Below are positions 1-7,470 of a stretch of 33,928 nucleotides of DNA, one piece after another (positions within the stretch are counted from its first letter, which is position 1; the number at the start of each line of letters is the position of its first letter). The notes under the pieces are model-generated. The model was not told the DNA's origin. It searched no databases and saw only the letters and a list, made by a program, of their open reading frames with translations. The position numbers were made by a program, and so were the translations under genes. The stretch comes from Propionibacteriaceae bacterium (GTDB taxonomy: Bacteria; Actinomycetota; Actinomycetes; Propionibacteriales; Propionibacteriaceae), in NCBI GenBank assembly GCA_030529455.1, contig JAUMWV010000014.1, positions 3,056 to 36,983 on the forward strand, in the 5' to 3' direction.

Positions 1-393
1 GCGTTCGGCGCGTTCGGCGCGTTCATGCTGAGGCAGTTCCTGCTGTCCCTGCCGCCCGACTACGAAGAGGCGGCCCGGATCGACGGGGCGGGCCAGTTCC
101 GGCTGCTGATGCACGTCATCGTGCCGCTGCTGCGTGGCCCGATCACGGTGGTGGGCGCGTTCGCGTTCATCGACTACTGGAACTCCTTCCTGTGGCCGCT
201 CATCGTCATCGACGACAAGGAAATGGCCCCGCTGCAGCTCGGCCTGAGCATGTTCTCCGGCGAACGCGGCACCGAATGGGGGCCGCTGATGGCGGCGTCC
301 ACCATCGGCGTCGTGGCCAGCCTGGTCATCGTCGTGCTCATGCAGAAGCAGCTCGCCAAGGGCATCAACCTGGGAGGCTTCGGTGGACGATAG
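1..393 (+). CDS. Carbohydrate ABC transporter permease, MalG type (3' part)
   Basis: The frame is open from the first base, so the 5' end lies outside the window; 130 codons are visible. The cytoplasmic EAA loop, which docks the ATPase subunit, is seen as EAARIDGAG at visible residues 23-31. It is followed by hydrophobic segments (around FAFIDYWNSFLWPLIVI and a C-terminal STIGVVASLVIVVLM helix). This is the typical C-terminal half of a CUT1-family inner-membrane permease that, with a partner permease, a binding protein and an ATPase, imports oligosaccharides. The fucosidase gene begins inside its last codons, so the imported sugar is probably a fucosylated glycan. The short tail (LAKGINLGGFGGR) matches the usual end of the family. 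The sugar specificity is inferred only from the neighbour. Confidence 0.93.
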   Translation, partial: AFGAFGAFMLRQFLLSLPPDYEEAARIDGAGQFRLLMHVIVPLLRGPITVVGAFAFIDYWNSFLWPLIVIDDKEMAPLQLGLSMFSGERGTEWGPLMAASTIGVVASLVIVVLMQKQLAKGINLGGFGGR

Positions 394-1660
394 GGCGCGC
401 TGGGAGGCGCTGGCGCGTCCCACCCCGGAATGGTTCCGCAGGGCCAAGCTCGGTTTCTTCATCCACTGGGGGCCGTACTCGGTGCCAGCCTGGGGCGAAC
501 CGCTCGGCGAGCTGGGCGAGATCCCGCCGCTGGAGTGGTTCAAGCACAACCCCTACGCCGAGTGGTACTACAACACCATCCGCATCCCGGGTAGCCCAGC
601 CGCCGAACACCACCAGCGGGTGCACGGCGGCAAGGACTACGACGAGTTCCTCGATGAGTGGCGGGCCGAACGCTTCGACCCGCGGGCGCTCGTCGGGGAG
701 CTCGCGGCGGCGGGCGGGGCCTACCTGGTGCTCACCACGAAACACCACGACGGGGTGTGCCTGTGGGACGCGCCGGGCACGGGGGAGCGCAACACCGTGG
801 CCCGCGGCCCCAAACGCGACCTGGTCGGCGCCTACGCCGATGCCTGCCGGGAGCTGGGAATGAGGTTCGGGGCCTACTATTCGGGTGGCCTGGACTGGCA
901 CGTGCGTCCCACCGACCCCATCGGGTTGCGGGACGACTGGGAGATCACCGAGCGTCCGCTGGACGCCGAATACGCCGCCTACGCCGCCGATCACGTCCGC
1001 GACCTGATCCGGCGCTACCGGCCCGACATCCTGTGGAACGACATCAACTGGCCCGATGCGGGCAAGAACTTCGAACCCGACGGGATCGGCACGGTCTTCG
1101 AGGAGTACTACGCCGCGAAACCGGATGGGCTGGTCAACGACCGGTGGCACACCCCGCACGCCGACTACACCACCAGCGAGTACCAGCACCTGCTGGAGTG
1201 CGAGCAGGCCCAGGTGTGGGAGAACTGCCGCGGGGTCGGGCTGTCCTTCGGCTACAACGAGGCCGAGGGACGCGAGCACGCCCTGGCCGGGCCGATGGCG
1301 ATCCGTCACCTGATCGACGTGGTGAGCCGGGGCGGACGCCTGCTGTTCGGCGTCGGGCCGATGGCCGACGGCCGGTTGCCCGAGTGGCAGTCCCAGATCG
1401 TCGCCGAGATCGGGGACTGGACCCGCCCGGCCGGGGACCTGCTGTGCGAGCTGACCCCCTCGGCCCGCGTCCTGGACCTGCCGCAGGCCTGGGTGCGCCT
1501 CGGCGATTCCCCCGAGGGGACCATCGCCTTCGTGGACGCCGACGACCCGGTCCAGCTCCCGGCGGCGCGCCTGCTCACGCCCCAGTGGGGCAGCCTCGAC
1601 GGGCAGACGCTGACCTGCGCCCCGGGCCGTCCCGGACCAGTGGCCGTCCTGCTGAGCTGA
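383..1660 (+). CDS. GH29 alpha-L-fucosidase, cytoplasmic (copy 1)
   Basis: It hydrolyses terminal alpha-L-fucose from oligosaccharides by the retaining GH29 mechanism. The 425-residue protein shows the family hallmarks: FFIHWGPYSVPAW near residues 30-42, the KHHDG motif near residue 120, and ILWNDINWPD, in which D220 aligns with the catalytic nucleophile of characterised GH29 enzymes. The acid/base residue is poorly conserved in GH29 and I do not assign it. There is no signal peptide, so it acts on imported sugar. The start is GTG at 383, overlapping the permease stop by 11 nt, with GGGAGG at 372-377; translational coupling is likely. A terminator-like hairpin follows the stop by 4 nt, so this is the last gene of the sugar operon. 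A second, divergent GH29 lies at 24421. Confidence 0.93.
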   Translation: MDDRARWEALARPTPEWFRRAKLGFFIHWGPYSVPAWGEPLGELGEIPPLEWFKHNPYAEWYYNTIRIPGSPAAEHHQRVHGGKDYDEFLDEWRAERFDPRALVGELAAAGGAYLVLTTKHHDGVCLWDAPGTGERNTVARGPKRDLVGAYADACRELGMRFGAYYSGGLDWHVRPTDPIGLRDDWEITERPLDAEYAAYAADHVRDLIRRYRPDILWNDINWPDAGKNFEPDGIGTVFEEYYAAKPDGLVNDRWHTPHADYTTSEYQHLLECEQAQVWENCRGVGLSFGYNEAEGREHALAGPMAIRHLIDVVSRGGRLLFGVGPMADGRLPEWQSQIVAEIGDWTRPAGDLLCELTPSARVLDLPQAWVRLGDSPEGTIAFVDADDPVQLPAARLLTPQWGSLDGQTLTCAPGRPGPVAVLLS

Positions 1661-1664
1661 CGCC

Positions 1665-1692
1665 GGTCCGCCCCCGTGTGCGGGGGCGGACC
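1665..1692 (+). terminator. Strong hairpin terminator after fucosidase
   Basis: A perfect 12-bp stem (GGTCCGCCCCCG at 1665-1676, complement at 1681-1692) closes on a 4-nt loop, TGTG. It begins 4 nt after the fucosidase stop codon. There is no T-tract, as is common for terminators in high-GC actinobacteria. Confidence 0.75.
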
Positions 1693-1821
1693 CAACCAGC
1701 GGGGCAGGGGCCCGGCGGACGGGGCTCGCCCGGCCGGGAACCTCTTGCGGCGAACCCGCACCGCGGCCGGTGGCGAGGAGTAGCCTGGCGGTATTCAGCA
1801 TCTCGCTGTAAGGAGAGTTCC

Positions 1822-3615
1822 ATGTCCGAGAAGAAGACTGTTGAATGGCCGGAATCCCTCACTAATGTCGTGCAGCGCCGCCAGTGGGAATTAAGCGAGA
1901 GCGCGCAGCAGCGATTCCTGCGAGCCACCGAAAAGGTTGACCGAATCATCCAGAAAGACCCGCGAGAAAAGATCGCGGTCCGGCGCCGGATCGTGGACGA
2001 TTACGACACCAACGCGATCGAGCGGATCATCGGGGAAAGCGACCTATTCCCGATCGCCTACCTACAGACCGGGTACCGGGTCAGCGATGCCGTCTGCCGG
2101 GTTGTCCTGAGGGACGCCAAAGGCGCGGTGGTCGGCAGCGGAACGGGATTCCTCGTCGCCCCCGCCGTGCTCATGACGAACAACCACGTGCTGGAGAGCG
2201 CCGACACCGCGATGCGCGCCCACGTGGAGTTTCACTACCAGGACGACGAGAACTTCATGCCGCGTCCGATTTTCAGCTACCGGCTCGACCCGAATGCCCT
2301 GTTCCTGACCGACGAGAAACTCGATTTCACGCTCGTGGCGGTGAAGGACAATCCGGCGACCGGGAAAAACCTGGCCGAGTTCGGGCACTTGCCGCTGATC
2401 CCGGAAACCGGGAAGATCCTGGAGGGTGAATACGTCTCGATCATCCAGCACCCCAGCGGCGGGCCAAAAGCCGTCACGGTGCGGGAAAACCAGGTCAAGG
2501 CGATTCAGGCCGATTTCGTCCACTACCTCACCGACACCGAACCGGGCTCGTCCGGTTCGCCGGTGTTCAACGACCAGTGGGCCGTGGTGGCCCTGCACCA
2601 CGCCGGGGTGCCGGACCCCAGCGGCACGGGAGCTTGGATCGCCAACGAGGGCATCCGGATCAGCTCGATCGCCAAGCGGGTCGCCGAGCTCTATCCCGAC
2701 CTGGCAGACGAACCGAAGGCCCTAGTCAAGACAGTCTTCTCGGGGATTGAGGGTCTGGCTGGCACGGGCCCGGCCGCTCCCGGCAAGGCCCCCTCGGGGA
2801 AGGCACCGCAGGCCTCCGCCGGGCACGGCTACGACGAGTTCTTCCTCGGGCAGGATTACCGGGTCCCGCTGCCCGTCCTGCCGCCCGCCCTGGCGGGCGA
2901 CGTCACCGCCGCGGCCGACGGAAACCCCGTCCTGGCCTACACCCATTTCTCGATCGTGATGTGTAAGTCCCGCGGGCTGGCCTATTTCACGGCGGTGAAC
3001 ATCAACGGCAAGGAAGAGGTCGAGGTGCCCCGGAGCCGGGACAAATGGAAGTACGACTCCCGCATCCCGGAAAAGCACCAGTACGGCAACGAGGTCTACG
3101 CCAACAACGACCTGGACCGCGGCCACCTCGTCCGGCGCAAAGACCCGAACTGGGGCAAGGACGCCACGCAGGCCAACGCGGACACGTTCCACTTCACCAA
3201 TAGCGCGCCGCAGCACAAGGAACTGAACCAGAAGACCTGGCTGGATCTGGAGGACTACATCCTGCAGAACGCCAATACCCGGGATCTGCAGGTCACGGTG
3301 TTCACCGGGCCGGTGTTCCGGGCGGACGACATCGTCTACCGGGGCAAGTACAAGATCCCGGCCGAGTTCTGGAAGGTCGTCGTGATCGTGAAACAGGACG
3401 GCACGCTTTCGGCCACCGGGTATCTCCAGACCCAGAAGAACATGATCGACAACCTGGAGTTCGCCTACGGCGAATACAAGACCTACCAGGTGCCGATCAC
3501 CCACCTGGCCGAGATCACCGGGCTCGATTTCGGTGCGCTGCCCACCTTCGACCCCATCGCGAGGATCGAATCGGCTGGCCGGGTCGTCACCGGGCCGGAT
3601 CAGATCGTGCTCTGA
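1822..3615 (+). CDS. Trypsin-like serine protease fused to DNA/RNA non-specific nuclease
   Basis: The 597-residue protein has two catalytic domains. Residues ~85-295 form a trypsin/V8-like protease: His in TNNHVL (H122), Asp in KLDFTLV (D168) and Ser in PGSSGSP (S244). A Gly/Ala/Pro/Lys-rich linker covers ~310-335. Residues ~340-580 form a NucA/EndoG (NUC1) nuclease: DRGH (D432-H435), FTNSAPQ (N460) and ELNQKTWLDLE (metal-ligand Asn N469, E477). There is no signal peptide or membrane segment, so it is probably cytoplasmic. The start is ATG 1822 with AAGGAG at 1810-1815; the frame stays open far upstream but that stretch overlaps the fucosidase. The first ~80 residues are charged and helical-looking, and may be an effector-associated adaptor. 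The 5' end uses less GC-biased codons, including TTA at L24. The likely role is a self-contained defence or conflict effector; this is inference from architecture. Confidence 0.9.
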   Translation: MSEKKTVEWPESLTNVVQRRQWELSESAQQRFLRATEKVDRIIQKDPREKIAVRRRIVDDYDTNAIERIIGESDLFPIAYLQTGYRVSDAVCRVVLRDAKGAVVGSGTGFLVAPAVLMTNNHVLESADTAMRAHVEFHYQDDENFMPRPIFSYRLDPNALFLTDEKLDFTLVAVKDNPATGKNLAEFGHLPLIPETGKILEGEYVSIIQHPSGGPKAVTVRENQVKAIQADFVHYLTDTEPGSSGSPVFNDQWAVVALHHAGVPDPSGTGAWIANEGIRISSIAKRVAELYPDLADEPKALVKTVFSGIEGLAGTGPAAPGKAPSGKAPQASAGHGYDEFFLGQDYRVPLPVLPPALAGDVTAAADGNPVLAYTHFSIVMCKSRGLAYFTAVNINGKEEVEVPRSRDKWKYDSRIPEKHQYGNEVYANNDLDRGHLVRRKDPNWGKDATQANADTFHFTNSAPQHKELNQKTWLDLEDYILQNANTRDLQVTVFTGPVFRADDIVYRGKYKIPAEFWKVVVIVKQDGTLSATGYLQTQKNMIDNLEFAYGEYKTYQVPITHLAEITGLDFGALPTFDPIARIESAGRVVTGPDQIVL

Positions 3616-3621
3616 GCGCCG

Positions 3622-4875
3622 TCATTCCAGCCAGACGCTGACCTCGCCACCGTGCGGGTCGACGTCGGCCAGCAGCCCGGCCGGTATCCGGAAGGCGCGG
3701 CCGGGCGCCGCTGGCCACGGTAGGCGCCGCCTCGCCAGCGTCGTGCCGTCCTGGCTGACGCAGACGATGGGGCTGGCCACGAAGCGGTCCACCCAGGCGA
3801 CGAACCGCCGCCTCGCCGGTGGGCCCGAGCGCGGGCCCACCCGCCCCGGGGAGATCCAGCGCAGGGGGGCGCCCGCCCGCACCGGCACCCCGCCCACCGG
3901 TCCCGGCCCGTGCTGGAGCCGGGCGACGATCCGGTCGGCGACGAACCTGCCCTCCAGCGCGACAACGTCGGCGGTCTCGACGGGGTGGGTGAGGTTGCCC
4001 ACCGCGAACACGTCGGGCCGGGACGTGCGCAGCCCGGTGTCGACCACCGGCGCCGAACTGGCCGGGTCGATCTCGACCCCGGCGCTGCGCAGCAACTCGT
4101 TGTCGGCGACCCAGTCCCCGGTGAAGACCACCGTGTCGCACGGGAGGATCGAGCGTTCGCCGGTCGGGAGGTGCTCGATCTCCACCCCGCTGAGACGCGG
4201 ACGGCCGTGCAGCGCGACCACCTGGGAATCCGTCACCACCCGGGTGCGGAAGGCCAGCGTCCCCGGGGCGCGGAACGCCCAATAGGACTCCCCCGTCGGG
4301 TAGCGCGAGACCAGCGCCTCCGTCGCGCACCCCGCCTGCCGCAGCGTCAGCACCGCCGACCAGCTCACCAGCTCCGCCCCCACCACCACGGCCCGCGTGC
4401 CGACCCGGGCGTGATGCAGGTGCACCAGGTTCTGCAGCTGGCCGGTGGTGTAGACCCCGGCGGGCCGGTCGCCCGGAATCATCCGGGCCGGACGCGGACG
4501 CTCCCTGGCCCCCGTGGCGAACAGGAACACCTCGGGGCGCACCAGCAGGCGTCCCCCGGGGCCGGTCGCGGCGAGGGTCGCCTCGTCGGCCCACCCGGTG
4601 ACCGTGGTCTGGGTCATGATGGTCGCCCCGGCGCTCAGGGCGTCTCGCACCAGGGCCCGGGCGTAGTCCGGGCCGCTGAGGACCCGCCGCCGGTCCCGGA
4701 GCCCGTAGCCGGGGTGATCGGCGTGGCGGGGGATGCCGCCAGCCTCCCGCTCCCGCTCCAGGACCACGACCGGCCCGCCGGCCCGCCCGGCCAGGTGCGC
4801 CGCCGCGCTGAGCCCCGCCGGGCCGCCCCCCACGATCGCCACGGTGGGGGTGAGCAGCGTTGGTGTCTCGGCCAT
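3622..4875 (-). CDS. NAD(P)/FAD-dependent oxidoreductase (GlpB/HcnB-like partner)
   Basis: The 417-residue flavoprotein has an N-terminal FAD-binding Rossmann motif, VAIVGGGPAGLSAAAHL (GGGPAG at 16-21), a second dinucleotide fold near TRAVVVGAELVSW, and the C-terminal FAD-contacting VFAVGNLTHPVETADVVALEG. There is no CxxC redox pair, so it is not a thioredoxin-reductase-type enzyme. Relatives are often encoded beside G3P-dehydrogenase-like proteins carrying a BFD domain, where the pair is thought to form one dehydrogenase complex (compare HcnBC and opine oxidase subunits). The start is ATG at 4875, 1 nt after the upstream stop, with AGGGGAGGT upstream. It is the last gene of the kinase-EutH-dehydrogenase operon and converges on the protease-nuclease gene with a 6-nt gap. 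The exact substrate is unknown. Confidence 0.85.
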   Translation of the reverse strand: MAETPTLLTPTVAIVGGGPAGLSAAAHLAGRAGGPVVVLEREREAGGIPRHADHPGYGLRDRRRVLSGPDYARALVRDALSAGATIMTQTTVTGWADEATLAATGPGGRLLVRPEVFLFATGARERPRPARMIPGDRPAGVYTTGQLQNLVHLHHARVGTRAVVVGAELVSWSAVLTLRQAGCATEALVSRYPTGESYWAFRAPGTLAFRTRVVTDSQVVALHGRPRLSGVEIEHLPTGERSILPCDTVVFTGDWVADNELLRSAGVEIDPASSAPVVDTGLRTSRPDVFAVGNLTHPVETADVVALEGRFVADRIVARLQHGPGPVGGVPVRAGAPLRWISPGRVGPRSGPPARRRFVAWVDRFVASPIVCVSQDGTTLARRRLPWPAAPGRAFRIPAGLLADVDPHGGEVSVWLE

Positions 4876-4876
4876 G

Positions 4877-6283
4877 TCAGGACCTCCCCTGTTTCTCGAA
4901 CCACTGGGTAATCTCGGCGCCGCAGAAGAACCCCTGGCAGCGGCCGTTCATGGCCCGCGTCCGGCGCCTCAGCCCCGACAGCCCACCCGGCGGGATCGTC
5001 GAGGCCAGCGCGTCCCGCAGCTCGCCCCGGGTGACCCGTTCGCAGAAGCACACCACCGTGCCGTAGTCCGGGTCGGCGGCGATGAGCGCATCGTCCTGGT
5101 AGGGGCGCAGCTGGTGCTCACCGAGCGGGGGCATCCGTGGCGGCTCGGGCAGGTCGTCGCGGACGCTGAGCTCCAGCCCGGACTCGGCCAGCAGGCCCAT
5201 GAGGTGCTCGGCGACCGCCGGGGCCGAGGTGAGACCCGTGGAGCGGATCGCCCCGGCGATGGCGTAGCGCTGCCCGGCGTCCACCTCGATCAGGTAGTCA
5301 TTCTGGTTGTGGGCCGCCCGCAGCCCGGCATAGGCGGCGGTGACCTCCTCCTCCAGCAGCCCCGGGAGAATCCGGCGCCCCTTCTCTAGCAGGAACTCGA
5401 ACCCGCCCTCGGTGGTCGAGGTGTCGTCGCGGTCTTCCATGTCGTCGGCGGTCGGGCCGAGCATGACGTTGCCGAAGATGGTCGGGCTGATGAGGACGCC
5501 CTTGCCGACCTTGGAGGGGGCCGCCAGGACGATCTGGTCCACCAGCCGGGAGGCCAGCTTGTCGTAGACCAGCAGTTCCCCCTTACGGGGGTTGAGGACG
5601 AGCCGGGAATAGCCGAACATCGCGTCGACGTGGTCCCCGCCGAGCCCGGCGGCGTTGATGACCCACCGCGCCCGGACCTCGCCCCGGCTGGTGCTTATCA
5701 GGGTCTCCTCCGGCCCGACGCTCACCCCCTCGACCCGGTGCCCGAGCAGGAGCCGGGCGCCGCGCCGCACCGCCTCGGTGGCGAAGGCCAGGGGGACGCT
5801 CCAGGCGTCGATGACGGACTCCCCGGGGACGGCCAGCCCACCGGTGACCCCCTCGCCCAGGTGCGGCAGCCTGCGGTAGACCTCGTCTGGGCTGAGCAAG
5901 GTCGTCTCGTGGTAGCCGTTGCGCACCGCCTTGTCCTGCAGCCCGGGCAGGCTGGTCGCCTGTTCGGCGTCCCAGGCGACCAGGATCGCCCCGGTGGTGG
6001 TGAGACCGATCCCGGTCTGGGCGCAGTAGTCCCGCAGCAGGTGATAGCCGCGGGCCACCAGGCGGGCCTCCAGCGTGCCGGGGGAGGCGTCGTAGCCGGT
6101 GTGCAGGATCGCGGTATTGGCCTTCGAGGTGGCTTCGCAGACGTCCTCGCGTCCCTCAATGAGGACGACCGAGGCGGTGGTGGCGGCGAGCGCGCGGGCG
6201 ATGGCGGCGCCGATCACCCCCGCACCGATCACCGCGATGTCGGCGACATCGGCGATGGGGCCGGGGCTGGCTGGGTCAGGCAT
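4877..6283 (-). CDS. FAD-dependent G3P-dehydrogenase-like (GlpA/DAO) protein with BFD [2Fe-2S] domain
   Basis: The 468-residue protein begins with a GxGxxG FAD site (IAVIGAGVIGAAIA, G20-G25) of the DAO/GlpA/GlpD family. It ends in a BFD-like [2Fe-2S] domain with C412-x-C414 and C449-x4-C454. This is the architecture of anaerobic-type glycerol-3-phosphate dehydrogenases and relatives that pass electrons to a partner flavoprotein, here the gene 1 nt downstream. The frame is open far upstream but overlaps EutH. The start is set at ATG 6283, inside CATATG, because AAGGAG lies just upstream and the FAD motif follows at the usual distance. It lies 41 nt after eutH. The natural substrate is a phosphorylated polyol or related compound made by the operon's kinase, and need not be sn-glycerol-3-phosphate. 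Confidence 0.88.
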   Translation of the reverse strand: MPDPASPGPIADVADIAVIGAGVIGAAIARALAATTASVVLIEGREDVCEATSKANTAILHTGYDASPGTLEARLVARGYHLLRDYCAQTGIGLTTTGAILVAWDAEQATSLPGLQDKAVRNGYHETTLLSPDEVYRRLPHLGEGVTGGLAVPGESVIDAWSVPLAFATEAVRRGARLLLGHRVEGVSVGPEETLISTSRGEVRARWVINAAGLGGDHVDAMFGYSRLVLNPRKGELLVYDKLASRLVDQIVLAAPSKVGKGVLISPTIFGNVMLGPTADDMEDRDDTSTTEGGFEFLLEKGRRILPGLLEEEVTAAYAGLRAAHNQNDYLIEVDAGQRYAIAGAIRSTGLTSAPAVAEHLMGLLAESGLELSVRDDLPEPPRMPPLGEHQLRPYQDDALIAADPDYGTVVCFCERVTRGELRDALASTIPPGGLSGLRRRTRAMNGRCQGFFCGAEITQWFEKQGRS

Positions 6284-6324
6284 ATGTTGCTCCTTCGTGG
6301 CTGAGGTGCTGGTGGCCGGGGCGC

Positions 6325-7467
6325 TCACTGTCCGGTGTCGGCCGCGGGTTCCTCGTCGCGGGCGGAACCGGGCGAATAGGCGGGATAGCGTTTGAGCGCG
6401 ATGACATAGGCCAGGGCCGTCGCGGTGAGGGCGGCCACGAACTTGCCGACGATCATCGGGGTGATCATGTCGGGGGCCACGCCCGCGGTGAACCCCAGAT
6501 GGTCGCCGAGGATCGCCATCGCCGAGACCGACCAGGCGGTGTTGATGAAGATGCCCCGCTTGTCCATGCCCTCCATCAGCTTGTAGGTGGGGATCGCGTT
6601 CGCCATGGTCATGACGAGCCCACCCGAGGCGACGTCGTTGATCCCCAGCGCCCGTCCGGCCTTCGACAACGGCTTCTGGGCGATCTTCGTGATGAGGGTC
6701 ATCAGCGGGAAGGCGCCCATGAGGAACAGGCAGATCTGCGCCACGATGACCAGCCCGTCCATGACCGGGGTCAGTTCCCACCCCGGCGGCATGATCTTCT
6801 GCTTGGTCAGGAACTCGAAGGAGCCGATCGCCAGCGCGATCGAGATGATGAACACCAGGAACTTCCCGAAGGCCAGGAAGCCTCTCGTCATGGCGTCCGG
6901 GAAACGCCACAGGCCGAACGCGATCAGCAGCGCGGCGATGACGATGGGCACCAGGTTGCGCAGGATCATGAGGACGTCGAAACCTGCGGTCAGGCCACCG
7001 GCCAGGACGCCGATGGGGATCGTGACGACCCCGACCAGGACCCCGTTGGCGAAATAGGGCCGGTTCTCCTCCGGCACGATGCCCAGCCCGACCGGGATGG
7101 TGAACACCACCGTGCAGCCGAGCATCGCGGCGAGGATGGCACCGGACAGCAGACCCGCCTCGGTGGAACGGGCCATCTCGACCGCCAGCGGGAACCCGCC
7201 CATGTCGTTGGCGAGCAGCGTCCCGGCGAACATGGCCGGGTCGGCGCCGAGCAGGGTGTAGACCGGCACCACGACCGGGTTCAGCACCTTGGCCAGGATC
7301 GGGGCCAGGGAGAACATGCCCACCATGGACAGGGCCAGCGGGCCGAAGGTGTTCATGCCCTCCTCGAACTGTTCGGCCAGGCCGAAGCGTCCGCCGATGG
7401 CCCGGTCGAGCGCCCCGACCAGCAGGAACACGGCCATGAGGATGACGATGACCTCGTTGATACCCAT
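6325..7467 (-). CDS. EutH-family membrane permease
   Basis: The 380-residue, very hydrophobic protein has about 10-11 membrane segments and the conserved features of EutH: an N-terminal MGINEVIVILMAVFLLVGALD, LLANDMGGFPLA and FTIPVGLGIV. EutH of enteric bacteria facilitates ethanolamine entry. Here there is no ethanolamine ammonia-lyase, no microcompartment shell gene and no EutR. Instead the gene sits 3 nt after an FGGY kinase and 41 nt before a G3P-dehydrogenase-like flavoprotein. This suggests a transporter for a small alcohol, polyol or amino alcohol feeding the kinase. The C-terminus is charged (RDEEPAADTGQ) and probably cytoplasmic. The family call is firm; the substrate is open. Confidence 0.88.
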   Translation of the reverse strand: MGINEVIVILMAVFLLVGALDRAIGGRFGLAEQFEEGMNTFGPLALSMVGMFSLAPILAKVLNPVVVPVYTLLGADPAMFAGTLLANDMGGFPLAVEMARSTEAGLLSGAILAAMLGCTVVFTIPVGLGIVPEENRPYFANGVLVGVVTIPIGVLAGGLTAGFDVLMILRNLVPIVIAALLIAFGLWRFPDAMTRGFLAFGKFLVFIISIALAIGSFEFLTKQKIMPPGWELTPVMDGLVIVAQICLFLMGAFPLMTLITKIAQKPLSKAGRALGINDVASGGLVMTMANAIPTYKLMEGMDKRGIFINTAWSVSAMAILGDHLGFTAGVAPDMITPMIVGKFVAALTATALAYVIALKRYPAYSPGSARDEEPAADTGQ

Positions 7468-7470
7468 GGT

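Noticed and set aside
658..1821. N-terminal extension of the protease-nuclease frame by 388 codons
   Set aside because: The region lies inside the fucosidase gene and its terminator, is Arg/Pro/Gly-rich, and the ATG at 1822 has a good ribosome site.
6325..7467. Ethanolamine utilisation locus
   Set aside because: Only EutH is present; no EutBC, shell proteins, EutA or two-component regulator are found.
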